Assembly (NCBI GenBank): GCA_963712715.1
Contig: CAVQJI010000051.1
Span: 7,989 to 71,988, forward strand
Direction of reading: 5' to 3'
Source: JAFEDN01 sp963712715
GTDB taxonomy: Bacteria > Pseudomonadota > Gammaproteobacteria > Coxiellales > Coxiellaceae
Length of the DNA: 64,000 nt
Shown: positions 17,199-26,218 of the stretch, piece after piece
Position numbering within the stretch: the stretch's first letter is position 1
Layout of the letters: every line of letters starts with the position of its first letter
Position numbers and translations under genes: made by a program
Notes under the pieces: model-generated
Seen by the model: only the letters and a program-made list of their open reading frames with translations
Database searches by the model: none
What the model was told of the DNA's origin: nothing

Positions 17199-18746
17199 AT
17201 GAGAATTTCTGAAATACTGATTAACAATATCATTCATGTACATGGTGACAAAGGCCGGCAATGGTTAAAGGATTTACCGGATTTATTACAGCGATTTGCC
17301 AGATTCTGGAATCTGATATTAGATGACTGTTATGCGAATGCTAATTTTAACTATGTCGCTCCAGCAAAACTTGAGCATGGTTTAGAAGTGGTATTTAAGT
17401 GTGGCGTTCCCAGTCGAGAATTAATCGCCGAAGCCAATGCGCTTAAATATTACAATGGCGTTGGCGCCGTCCGTTTACTGCAATTTGCTGAAGAAGCTGG
17501 TGTGATGTTGCTGGAAAAAATTACGCCGGGCAATTTGCTGGAAGAATCCCCGGATGAAAACCAGGCGACGGTGTGGGCCGTTGAACTCATCAAAAAATTA
17601 AATCGGCCCATCACAGAAACCTCTGCATTTCCTACTTTAAGTGACTGGTTTCAGGGATTAGAAAAGTTAACTCACCATTTTGAGGGCCACACTGGCCCTT
17701 TCCCTCCGCATTTAGTCAATAAAGCGAAAGAAATGAGTCATGAGTTATTAAATTCTCAAGGGGAGCAGGTATTACTTCATGGCGATTTGCATTATGCCAA
17801 TATCCTCTGGTCAGAACAAAACGGTTGGCAGGCCATTGACCCGCAAGGCGTCATCGGGGAACGGGAATTTGACATTCCTTTTCCGCGGTTAGAGAAAATC
17901 ATCGATGAAAAATTATTAAGATATCGACTTGACCGGTTTATAGAGATTTCTGGTTTTGATCGGCAACGGATTATCGGCTGGCTATTTTCTAAAGCCGTGT
18001 TAGCAGCCTCGTGGACGTTTGAAGATTCTGGCGCAATCGATAATAAATTTATTCGCTGCGCTGAGGCCATTGAAAAAATGCTGGTTCCAAAAATTAAGAG
18101 GTATCGCCAGGAATATGATTTTATGGCCAAGCATAACCAACAATCTTATGATCAGATAGCGGATCAATGGTGGCAAGAGCGTCAATGGAGCCTTGATAAA
18201 AACGCCATTGATCAAGCCATTCCCTACATAAGATCGGCTGGTAAGATATTGGATGTCGGTTGTGGATCCGGTAAGCCGATTGCTGAATATCTGTTAAGCC
18301 GAGGTTTTGATGTTTACGGTGTAGATATTTCCGAGCGTCAATTACATTATGCTCAACAGATTATTTCCAAAGAAAGGTTATGGCAGGGAGATATACGAAC
18401 CTGGCAAATTCCCTTGAAATTTGACGGTATTATCTGTTGGTTTGCATTATTTCATGTGCATGCAGATGAACACGCGACCATATTAAAAAAATTTTATGAC
18501 TGCTTAAATCCGCAAGGGATTATATTAATGACGATGGCGGATACAGCGGGCCCTCAGGGCGATTATCAAATTGTCGATGATCAATCGATTAAGTCAATCA
18601 TGTTTGGGCAGGAGTTTTACTATAGCGGTCATTCAGTATCAGAAAATTTAAAACTAATTAAAGCGGCAGGTTTTCAGATCATCGATGAATATTGCGATCA
18701 GCCGGGAAACCAGGTTATTTTAGCGCAAAAAGCTGAGACCCCATGA
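17199..18746 (+). CDS. Fusion of APH(6)-type antibiotic kinase and SAM-dependent methyltransferase
   Basis: The start at 17199 is used because residues before it have no family character and fragments elsewhere (26048) begin here. Residues 1-300 form a streptomycin/hydroxyurea-kinase-like (APH_6_hur) domain: catalytic loop LLHGDLHYANILW (His194-x-Asp196) and metal-binding DPQGVIGEREFD near 214. Residues 310-515 are a class I methyltransferase with motif I ILDVGCGSGKP (350-360), acidic VDIS, and FDGIICWFALFHVH. Two group-transfer activities in one chain suggest consecutive modification of a substrate, but none is known to me. A GNAT gene overlaps its stop by ATGA. I see no stop or frameshift inside, so this is a continuous gene. 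Confidence 0.88.
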   Translation: MRISEILINNIIHVHGDKGRQWLKDLPDLLQRFARFWNLILDDCYANANFNYVAPAKLEHGLEVVFKCGVPSRELIAEANALKYYNGVGAVRLLQFAEEAGVMLLEKITPGNLLEESPDENQATVWAVELIKKLNRPITETSAFPTLSDWFQGLEKLTHHFEGHTGPFPPHLVNKAKEMSHELLNSQGEQVLLHGDLHYANILWSEQNGWQAIDPQGVIGEREFDIPFPRLEKIIDEKLLRYRLDRFIEISGFDRQRIIGWLFSKAVLAASWTFEDSGAIDNKFIRCAEAIEKMLVPKIKRYRQEYDFMAKHNQQSYDQIADQWWQERQWSLDKNAIDQAIPYIRSAGKILDVGCGSGKPIAEYLLSRGFDVYGVDISERQLHYAQQIISKERLWQGDIRTWQIPLKFDGIICWFALFHVHADEHATILKKFYDCLNPQGIILMTMADTAGPQGDYQIVDDQSIKSIMFGQEFYYSGHSVSENLKLIKAAGFQIIDEYCDQPGNQVILAQKAETP

Positions 18747-19268
18747 AAATATTTTTAGAAACTGAAAGACTGATTTTGCGATTACCGACCTGGTCTGACT
18801 TAGATCATTTAGTCGCTTTGCGATCAGACCCTTAATGTCATGAAATATCTGGGTGACGGATCTATACATACCAGAGAGCAAGTAGAACGATTTTTAAGTA
18901 TGGCCATTCCTTATCAAGAAAAATATGGCTTTGGGTTCTGCTCTGTCTTTGAAATAGAAACCGGTGAATTTATTGGGCAGGCTGGTTTATTTCATAAAGG
19001 ATTTTATGATGACCAGCCGGATATTGAATTGGCTTATCGGCTCCATAAAAAATATTGGGGTCATGGTTATGCCACAGAACTTGCCAAGGCACTGATTCGT
19101 TGGGCTTTTGAAAACCTGCCGGTAGATAAAATTGTTTCCGCGGCAGAACCAGAAAATACAGCTTCTCAAAAAGTATTATTGAAGTCTGGATTCCTATTTT
19201 TAGGGAAACAGAAATGGTGGAATGAAAGAGAACTCTTTTACTATGAAATTTCTATTTTGAACAATTAG
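18743..19268 (+). pseudogene. RimJ/RimL-type GNAT acetyltransferase, frameshifted
   Basis: From ATG 18743 the first 30 codons read FLETERLILRLPTWSDLDHLVALRSDP and then hit TAA. One surplus T in CCCTTAATGTC accounts for it: removing it restores DP-N-V-MKYLGDGS as in the paralogue at 59680. The rest (18840-19268) is intact, including HKKYWGHGYATELAKAL, the acetyl-CoA loop. A product restarting at 18840 would lack the first strand and helix. Translationally coupled position behind the kinase-methyltransferase. Confidence 0.8.
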
Positions 19269-19428
19269 GTGAGTTGATTAGCCCCGTTCAGCCTCATTTG
19301 CATTAGAATCAAAAACCTATTTCAGCCTCATGTTGCATTGGACAAGACTCACAATATTAAAATGTCTTGCAACATGATAACATTAGCTTGATGCCAGTAT
19401 GCTTCATGGTTTTTTGAGGTTCTTGTGA

Positions 19429-20421
19429 ATGAAAATGTATGCAATGCAATTGACTCGCGCCGGCTCACTATTAGAGTATGTAAAGATTCCAATCCCGAAA
19501 CCTAATAAAGATGAAATTTTGGTTAAAGTAACGGCTTGCGGCGTTTGCCGTACTGATTTACACGTTGTGGATGGAGAATTGAAAAATCCTCACCTACCGC
19601 TCATTCCAGGCCATCAGATAGTGGGAATAATTACGGAATTAGGTCAGGAAGTTCAAAACTGGAAGGTAGGCATGCGTGTCGGTATTCCATGGTTGGGCAG
19701 TAGTTGTGGAAAGTGTAGTTTTTGCTTAAAAAAGCAAGAAAACCTTTGTGAAGAAGCCCGCTTTACGGGTTACCAAATCAATGGTGGTTTTGCTGAATAT
19801 TGCCTTGCAAAGGCACAGGCCTGTTTTCCGATCCCGGAAAGTTATCCGGATATTCAAGCTGCACCGCTATTGTGTGCTGGATTAATTGGATATCGCGCCT
19901 ACAAAAAAGTAGGGGATGCGCAGCGGATTGGTTTATATGGGTTCGGCGCGGCTGCCCATATTATGATTCAAATTGCTCAGTACCAGCATCGTGAGATTTA
20001 TGCGTTTACTCGCGCCGAAGATATTAAAGCTCAACAATTCGCTAAACAATTAGGCGCTGTATGGGCCGGTAATTCTGATAGTACTCCGCCTGTACCATTA
20101 GACGCCGCCATTATCTTCGCTCCAGCCGGGGAATTAGTGCCAGTTGCACTGCGCGCGGTACAACGAGGAGGAAAAGTCATTTGTGCTGGCATACACATGA
20201 CAGATATCCCTTCATTTTCTTATGATCTTTTGTGGGGAGAACGCTGTCTTTGTTCTATCGCCAATCTGACTCGGCAGGACGGTAAAGAGTTTTTAGCTTT
20301 AGCCCCAAAAATTCCTGTCAAAACGGAAGTCCATATTTATCCTTTAATCAGAGTCAATGAAGCTCTCGCTGATCTTCGTCATGGACGATTTACGGGTGCG
20401 GCTGTGATTCAGATTGCATGA
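19429..20421 (+). CDS. Zinc-dependent alcohol dehydrogenase, AdhA/YahK-like
   Basis: A 330-residue medium-chain dehydrogenase: catalytic zinc ligands in CGVCRTDLHVVDGE and GHQIVG, structural zinc cysteines in CGKCSFCLKKQENLC, and the NAD(P)-binding GLYGFGAAAHI. It fits the single-chain zinc alcohol dehydrogenases that oxidise or reduce simple alcohols and aldehydes. It stands alone with about 160 bases before it. Confidence 0.88.
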   Translation: MKMYAMQLTRAGSLLEYVKIPIPKPNKDEILVKVTACGVCRTDLHVVDGELKNPHLPLIPGHQIVGIITELGQEVQNWKVGMRVGIPWLGSSCGKCSFCLKKQENLCEEARFTGYQINGGFAEYCLAKAQACFPIPESYPDIQAAPLLCAGLIGYRAYKKVGDAQRIGLYGFGAAAHIMIQIAQYQHREIYAFTRAEDIKAQQFAKQLGAVWAGNSDSTPPVPLDAAIIFAPAGELVPVALRAVQRGGKVICAGIHMTDIPSFSYDLLWGERCLCSIANLTRQDGKEFLALAPKIPVKTEVHIYPLIRVNEALADLRHGRFTGAAVIQIA

Positions 20422-20654
20422 GCGCCAATCCACACCCTGACCTAAACTGCCGCCATCATTGGCCAACAACTGCTTACCTCATTCGTTCGCTGTCATCCGA
20501 TACTACCGTCTCACTCAATTCCCCCGCTCAAATTCCTGGATATTTTTAAACGTAGTAGCCGCAATATGAATCAAAGCTTCTAACGTAAAGAATGATTGGT
20601 GACCTGTTCAATTATCTATTTCAATGTTAAACTTTTGAACTAATCAGGTGAGTG
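20422..20654. other. Intergenic stretch with a possible minus-strand coding scrap
   Basis: No intact gene is present. On the minus strand about 29 codons ending at TGA 20517-20515 read SFFTLEALIHIAATTFKNIQEF, which looks protein-like (maybe the end of a transposase), but I cannot name it. The antiporter start follows. Confidence 0.25.
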
Positions 20655-21998
20655 ATGACGCACGAAGAAAATAAAATAGGCCTGGTCGGGCTAACTGCCA
20701 TGGTTGCTGGAAACATGATGGGTTCCGGGGTTTTCATGTTGCCTGCTAATTTAGCGCAAATCGGCAGCATTAGTCTATGGGGCTGGATACTGACTTCAAT
20801 AGGTGCTCTTGCGCTCGCTTGGGTGTTCTCCTTCTTAGGCAGAATTCATCCTAAAGCAGGTGGTCCTTATGCCTATGCCAAAGAAGGTTATGGTGATTAC
20901 TTAGGTTTTCAAACTGTCTATGTTTATTGGCTTGCGGCGTGGATTGGTAATATTGCCATTGTGCTGGTCAGCGTCGGTTATTTAACTTATTTCATTCCAG
21001 TGCTTAAAAATCCATGGATGGGATGCTTGGCAGCGATTGTTATCGTCTGGTTTTTTACCTTGGTGAATGGTTATGGTCCTAAAATAATTGGTAAATTACA
21101 AACATTCACCACCGCTGCAATGTTAATTCCTGTCCTTGGCATAGCGATTATGGGTTGGTTTTGGTTTTCTCCAACTCTGTTTAGCAGTGCCTATAATGTT
21201 TCAGGTCATTCTAATCTCTCGGCCATTTCTTCGGCTGCTTCGCTGACATTATGGGCCTTTATCGGCGTCGAATCAGCCAGTGTATCTGCAGGGGTGGCAA
21301 AAAATCCACAACGGGATATTCCTTTAGCCACTATGTTTGGCGTGATACTTGCTGCTATCGCTTATATTTTAAGTAGCTGTGTGATGATGGGCATTATTCC
21401 TAACTCTGAATTGGCGGCATCCTCGTCTCCCTTCGCCTTGGTCGCTGTTTCTATTTTAGGGCCGGTGGGCGGTTGGCTAGTAAGCGTCTGCGCAATTCTC
21501 GCTTGTTTTGGCACATTAGCGGGCTGGACATTATTAGTCGGACAGTCGGCAAAAGCAGCGGCAGATGATCAACTATTTCCAATATTGTTCTCCCGTGTGA
21601 ATAAACGCAATGTACCTTTTATCGGATTAGTGCTAGTAGCTTTGTTAATGTCAATCATTTTAATAGTGACAGTTTCCCCTACATTAAATAAGCAGTTTGG
21701 ATTGATTAGTTTAATTACCGTATTTTTATCTTTGTTGCCTTACTTATATTCCTCGGCTGCAGCGATCATTCTGGGTTATCGTGCGAAGATGCCTAAACTG
21801 CAATATGGTATTTTTGCCAGTATTGCACTGATAGCTCTCATTTATAGCTTCTGGACCATTGCCGGTGCAGGATCAAAAGTTGTTTATTATGGCTCACTAA
21901 CCTTGTTGTTAAGCGTTCCCATCTATATCCTCATATTATGGCGCAGACGTCATCCCTTGCTGACTAAAACTAATCTTGCTCACCACTCTAAGGAATAA
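20655..21998 (+). CDS. APC-superfamily amino-acid antiporter, AdiC/ArcD role
   Basis: A 447-residue, 12-helix basic-amino-acid/polyamine antiporter; ATG 20655 follows AGGTG. The first helix has GNMMGSGVFMLPA, the unwound substrate-binding GSG motif, and helix 6 has WAFIGVESASV as in AdiC (Trp and Glu region). It is convergent with arcA-arcB, ending 11 bases inside the arcC relic, so an arginine/ornithine exchange role is inferred; AdiC-type arginine/agmatine exchange is the alternative. Confidence 0.85.
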   Translation: MTHEENKIGLVGLTAMVAGNMMGSGVFMLPANLAQIGSISLWGWILTSIGALALAWVFSFLGRIHPKAGGPYAYAKEGYGDYLGFQTVYVYWLAAWIGNIAIVLVSVGYLTYFIPVLKNPWMGCLAAIVIVWFFTLVNGYGPKIIGKLQTFTTAAMLIPVLGIAIMGWFWFSPTLFSSAYNVSGHSNLSAISSAASLTLWAFIGVESASVSAGVAKNPQRDIPLATMFGVILAAIAYILSSCVMMGIIPNSELAASSSPFALVAVSILGPVGGWLVSVCAILACFGTLAGWTLLVGQSAKAAADDQLFPILFSRVNKRNVPFIGLVLVALLMSIILIVTVSPTLNKQFGLISLITVFLSLLPYLYSSAAAIILGYRAKMPKLQYGIFASIALIALIYSFWTIAGAGSKVVYYGSLTLLLSVPIYILILWRRRHPLLTKTNLAHHSKE

Positions 21999-22179
21999 CG
22001 GCTGTTCCCGCTTGATGACGCAGAATCAGTGGTGCATCGGTTAAAGCGCCGATATAAGCAGTTTTATGCGCAGGTTCAAGCAAATAGCCAATCATTCCTT
22101 CTGATTCAGCGCCTAACACATCAAAAGAAAAATCTGCCGTAGTAAAAGCCGCAGCCTGCAATGCAATAACTATCTTCAT
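21988..22179 (-). pseudogene. arcC: Carbamate kinase relic (arcC) with internal deletion
   Basis: The frame begins MKIVIAL, the start of carbamate kinase just before its GGNAL motif, overlaps the arcB stop by ATGA, and jumps to LQAAAF and FDVLGAESEGMIGYLLE, the conserved region about 80 residues further on. The rest is unrelated and ends after 63 codons. About 65 residues inside and the last 200 are missing. The ATP-forming step of the arginine deiminase pathway is therefore not encoded here. Confidence 0.75.
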
Positions 22180-23171
22180 AATGTTGCGACTAATACGGCT
22201 TTAATGGTATGCACGCGATTTTCCGCTTGATCGAACACAATAGAATGAGACGATTCAAATACTTCCTCAGTCACTTCCATCGACTCTAATCCATATTGCT
22301 GATAGATTTTTTCACCGATATGAGTATTACGATTATGATTTGCCGGCAGGCAGTGCATGAATTTTACGTGGGGATTGTCCGTTAACTTTAAAACTTGACG
22401 ATTCACTTGATAGCGTTGCAGTAAACGAATGCGTTCATCCCAAACGGAATCCGGTTCGCCCATAGAAACCCAAACATCTGTATAAAGAAAATCAACATTT
22501 TTTACCGCAGTTTCGATATCTTCTGTTAATAATATATTTGCTTCAGTAGTCTTGGCCAATTCCAAACAGCGATCAATAAGCGTTTGATGAGGACGGCAAC
22601 TTTCGGGCGCCGCCATGCGAAAATCCATACCCATTTTCGCAGCGCCCATCATTAAAGAATCGCCCATATTATTATGACCATCTCCTAAATAACAAAATTT
22701 AATATCTTTAAGGGGTTTTTGACTATGCTCTTGCATAGTGAGCAAATCTGCCAGAATTTGCGTTGGGTGATATTCTGTAGTCAGTCCATTCCACACCGGT
22801 ACACCCGCATAAAGCGCCAATTCATCTATGATTTTCTGATCAAAGCCACGGTACTCAATTCCGTCGTACATTCTTCCTAACACTCGAGCTGTGTCTTTCA
22901 TGGTTTCTTTCATGCCAATTTGTGAGCTTGACGGACCGATGTAAGTCACGTGAGCGCCTTGATCATACGCCGCTACTTCGAAAGCACAGCGTGTACGCGT
23001 AGAAGTTTTTTCAAAAATGAGCGCGATATTTTTGCCGCGTAACCGAGGTTGTTCAGTACCTGCATATTTAGCTCGCTTCAGATCTCGAGCTAATTCTAAT
23101 AAATAGTTAATCTCTTTCGGGGTGAAATTTTCCAAGGTGAGAAAATGCCGGTTTTTTAAGTTAAATGTCAT
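22176..23171 (-). CDS. arcB: Ornithine carbamoyltransferase, catabolic
   Basis: A 331-residue OTCase of usual length with all key motifs: the carbamoyl-phosphate loop EKTSTRTRCAFE, HPTQILADLLT, ornithine loop DVWVSMGE and HCLPA. It overlaps arcA by ATGA, and is placed in the order arcA-arcB-arcC, so the catabolic direction (citrulline to ornithine and carbamoyl phosphate) is inferred. All motifs are intact. Confidence 0.94.
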   Translation of the reverse strand: MTFNLKNRHFLTLENFTPKEINYLLELARDLKRAKYAGTEQPRLRGKNIALIFEKTSTRTRCAFEVAAYDQGAHVTYIGPSSSQIGMKETMKDTARVLGRMYDGIEYRGFDQKIIDELALYAGVPVWNGLTTEYHPTQILADLLTMQEHSQKPLKDIKFCYLGDGHNNMGDSLMMGAAKMGMDFRMAAPESCRPHQTLIDRCLELAKTTEANILLTEDIETAVKNVDFLYTDVWVSMGEPDSVWDERIRLLQRYQVNRQVLKLTDNPHVKFMHCLPANHNRNTHIGEKIYQQYGLESMEVTEEVFESSHSIVFDQAENRVHTIKAVLVATL

Positions 23172-24388
23172 AAACCCTCTCGTTCAATTGGACAGCTCAT
23201 GCAGCGTGCACCACCGCGTCCACGGCCTAACTCAAAACCAGGAATAGTAATCACTTCTAAACCGGCTTTACGTAACTTGGTATTAGTATATACATTACGT
23301 TCATAACCAATAACTACTCCAGGCGCCACAGCCAGCACATTATTGCCATCATCCCATTGTTCGCGTTCCGCTTCATATTCATCTCCGCCTGTGGTAAAAA
23401 TCCGCAACTTGTTAACACCTAATGCTTTTGCAATAGTAGTTAATGGGTCTTTTTGTTTTTCTACAATTAAATCATTAAGGTTTTCACCACGAGTAATTTG
23501 CCAGGCAATCATAGGCTCAATGACACCCGGAAATATACAAAAAGAATCCACATCCAACATGGTCATCACAGTATCTAAATGCATATAGGCGCGATTTTTC
23601 GGCAAAGTGAGTGCAATGATTTGTTTCACTTCCTGATCTGTAAATAAAGCTTTCGATAACATTTCCACTGCGTGTGGCGTAGTTCTCTCGCCCATGCCGA
23701 TCAATACTGCACCACGGCCAATCACGAGCACATCGCCGCCCTCAATAGTAGCGGTCATATAATCGCAGTCTTCGCCGCCATACCAAATTTTAAATCTACT
23801 TTCTGTAAATAACGGATGGAAACGATAAACAGCTTTAAGATGAACACTTTCACGTTTCCGAGCTGGTTTGGCCATCGGATTAATCGACACTCCGCCATAA
23901 ATCCAGCAAGAAGTATCCCGGGTAAATAAATGATTCGGTAACGGCGGTAACACAAAATCATGATCAGCCAGGGAAGCAAACGCAAAACTACCCAATGGCC
24001 GCTTGATTTCATTTTTGGTCAGACCTCCTAATAAATGCAAGCATAGCTGTTTAGCAGACAAACTTAGCAAATAACTGCCCAACTCTTTCGCTAATACTGA
24101 GCCATAAAGATATTCATGTGCTTGCTGAGCGACCACCCATTGCCGGGCTTCAGGAATAGTTAGTGCTTCTTCGAGCAGATTTTCTAATAAATAAACCTCA
24201 ACATCGTGTTCTCGTAATGCATCTGCAAAAACATCGTGTTCTTCTCGTGCTCTCTTTACCCACAATACATCGTCAAACAAAAATTCGTGGCAATTAGAAG
24301 GAGTCAGCCGTTTTAAGCTTAAATCTGGACGATGGAGAATTACTTTTTTTAATCGGCCTACTTCTGAACCTACATAATAATTAATCAT
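23168..24388 (-). CDS. arcA: Arginine deiminase
   Basis: The protein hydrolyses arginine to citrulline and ammonia. From ATG 24388 it has 406 residues, the standard length, with FTRDTS (catalytic Asp), YMHLDTVMTM (catalytic His) and GRGGARCMSCP with the nucleophile Cys396. A longer frame starts at 24514, but the extra 42 residues resemble the N-terminus of the integrase at 9604, not any deiminase, so they are an insertion relic and the start at 24388 is preferred. First gene of arcA-arcB-(arcC). Confidence 0.94.
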   Translation of the reverse strand: MINYYVGSEVGRLKKVILHRPDLSLKRLTPSNCHEFLFDDVLWVKRAREEHDVFADALREHDVEVYLLENLLEEALTIPEARQWVVAQQAHEYLYGSVLAKELGSYLLSLSAKQLCLHLLGGLTKNEIKRPLGSFAFASLADHDFVLPPLPNHLFTRDTSCWIYGGVSINPMAKPARKRESVHLKAVYRFHPLFTESRFKIWYGGEDCDYMTATIEGGDVLVIGRGAVLIGMGERTTPHAVEMLSKALFTDQEVKQIIALTLPKNRAYMHLDTVMTMLDVDSFCIFPGVIEPMIAWQITRGENLNDLIVEKQKDPLTTIAKALGVNKLRIFTTGGDEYEAEREQWDDGNNVLAVAPGVVIGYERNVYTNTKLRKAGLEVITIPGFELGRGRGGARCMSCPIEREGL

Positions 24389-24394
24389 ATACCT

Positions 24395-24520
24395 TATTCT
24401 TAAGTCTTGGGCCGCTGCCCATCTTCGTAAGCCGGGAAGGCTGGTTTTTTTGCGTCCTATGGGACGCTCTTCATACCCGATATTATAGAGGATTACTTGG
24501 TCGGAAACAATCACATATTC
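24395..24520 (-). pseudogene. N-terminal scrap of a tyrosine integrase in front of arcA
   Basis: On the minus strand IGRKKTSLPGLRRW matches the start MGRKKQPALSGLRERKG of the integrase pseudogene at 9604. DNA similarity continues upstream (bases like GTAAGCCGG-AAGGC-GGTTnTTTTTGCGTCC and TAGAnGATnACnTGGnCGGAA occur at both places). So the 5' end and leader of a related integrase lie fused, in frame, to arcA. Confidence 0.6.
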
Positions 24521-24668
24521 AGGGTTACTGCAATTCAGACATCGCCAATTCAGTTAATTTTTCTTTAATTCCAAATCGTTCCAATGGGTACGGCTTATAA
24601 CTGATCACCAAATGTGGTAGTATGATCTCCATCATAAACATATTTAAATTCGAGAGTGGTAAAAAGCA

Positions 24669-26051
24669 ATGAAAAAGCCTATTGCAGTTGAAACTCAATC
24701 GCGGATTTTACCTCAGCTCATGGATGAATATAGCAGACTGACATCGATTGTTGACAAACAACAATGGCTCTCTGATCTCCAAATTCCGCTGATAGAAGTG
24801 GGGAATGATGATCCTGACTATTGTCGTGTAACTTTCTTATTTCAAAATAACGGTGATAAGCATACTTCGATTTACCTGTATTCACCATCCACCGGATTTC
24901 CATGCAACCCTGGCAGTTTGCTGAAAAATCATCCAGAAACAGATATTGATTATTTAACATTGCTGCTTCCTGCTAACTTGCGCATGTGTTATAGCTTTTT
25001 GATAGTATCCCATGAATATCCGTATGAAGAGAGCGATACTACCTCGCAGCACATTCATTATCCTCAACCGGCAGGTGAATTAGCGCGCTCACTGTGGTTA
25101 TTCAATCAACTCATGGCAGAAAATGCCGTCGGTATTGATCCTCATAATCCGAAGGCTATTATTTATTATAAAGATTGGGAAAATCCGGTGGAATTTTGGG
25201 CGAAAGAATCTATTCTGGAATTGCCAAAAGCGCCTGCCCCCCTGGTTTCTGTCAAAAATAACCTGGCGGAATTATACCAGGAAAAGCGATTACTTCGTGT
25301 TACGCTGCGGTTTAACGATACTCAATTATCTGGTCATCCTGATTATCAAAATACGGAGCGAAAGTATTGGCTTTATTTTCCACCTCACTATGATCCTGCT
25401 AAAACTTATCCATTGATGCTATTTCTGGACGGCAGTGATTATCTCGGTTTATTTTTGACGCCCTCTGTATTGGATTCACTAATAACTCAAGAAAAAATTC
25501 CACCTTGCCTGGCTGTATTTTTGGACTATTCACCGGATAAGCGTATGTCAGAATATAGTTGCAGCGCGACATTTACCGATTTTATTGCCGAAGAATTCTT
25601 TCAAATTTTAAAGAGGCAATATGGCTTGTCAATCGATGAATCTCCACAACTGACCACCATCGTGGGTTATAGCGCCAGCGGATTAGCGGCGTTTTATGCG
25701 GGGATCACACGTCCTGATAGATTTGGGCAAGTGATTGCGCAATCGCCCTCATTGGAAATCCTTAAAAAATCGGAGCTGCATGATTTAATAATTAAAAATT
25801 CTTCGCGTCATACCCGGTTCTTTTTAGAAGCGGGTAGCTTAGAAACATTGCCCGCCGAATTGATATTTGCTGACGGTAGCTCTCAGGCCTTCAATTCTTT
25901 ACAAGCCTGCCGCGAGACTGCCAAGGAATTACAACAGCAGGGTTGGCCAGTTTATTTTGAGGAGTTTATGGGTGGCCATAATACAATATGCTGGAGTCAA
26001 TCTTTACCTGCCAGAATAAAAGCGGCTTTTTCAGCTTCGGGGTCAGTATGA
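24669..26051 (+). CDS. Enterochelin-esterase-like alpha/beta hydrolase
   Basis: A 460-residue cytoplasmic protein (no signal peptide) with an N-terminal beta-sandwich (about 20-200) as in Fes/IroD esterases and a C-terminal esterase-D-type hydrolase domain. The nucleophile elbow is GYSASG, preceded by LMLFLDGSDY, and the catalytic His is in FMGGHNTICW. Fes enzymes open ferric-siderophore trilactones; no siderophore genes are nearby, so the ester substrate is unknown. A kinase scrap overlaps its stop through ATGA. Between arcA and this gene a minus-strand tail of 28 codons (24611-24525) could be another gene end. Confidence 0.75.
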   Translation: MKKPIAVETQSRILPQLMDEYSRLTSIVDKQQWLSDLQIPLIEVGNDDPDYCRVTFLFQNNGDKHTSIYLYSPSTGFPCNPGSLLKNHPETDIDYLTLLLPANLRMCYSFLIVSHEYPYEESDTTSQHIHYPQPAGELARSLWLFNQLMAENAVGIDPHNPKAIIYYKDWENPVEFWAKESILELPKAPAPLVSVKNNLAELYQEKRLLRVTLRFNDTQLSGHPDYQNTERKYWLYFPPHYDPAKTYPLMLFLDGSDYLGLFLTPSVLDSLITQEKIPPCLAVFLDYSPDKRMSEYSCSATFTDFIAEEFFQILKRQYGLSIDESPQLTTIVGYSASGLAAFYAGITRPDRFGQVIAQSPSLEILKKSELHDLIIKNSSRHTRFFLEAGSLETLPAELIFADGSSQAFNSLQACRETAKELQQQGWPVYFEEFMGGHNTICWSQSLPARIKAAFSASGSV

Positions 26052-26155
26052 TCATTCCAGAGGCATTGATTAACAATACCGTTAATATTCACGGTGAAAA
26101 AGGCCGTCAATGGTTAAATGATTTACCCGATTTATTACGGAAGGATGCGAGGTAA
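26048..26155 (+). pseudogene. N-terminal remnant of an APH(6)-type kinase
   Basis: Thirty-five codons, EALINNTVNIHGEKGRQWL and NDLPDLL, match residues 5-30 of the kinase-methyltransferase at 17199 (EILINNIIHVHGDKGRQWL). TAA follows. It is the front end of a third copy, whose body has been deleted. Confidence 0.75.
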
Positions 26156-26218
26156 GGGTGTTTCGCAAATTACTTTAAAGTCACCAGGTCCCTGGATTTC
26201 GGTAGAGTGTACTCTTAA

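Noticed and set aside
24389..24514. N-terminal extension of arginine deiminase (start at 24514)
   Set aside because: The extra residues match an integrase N-terminus and the usual deiminase length is reached from 24388.
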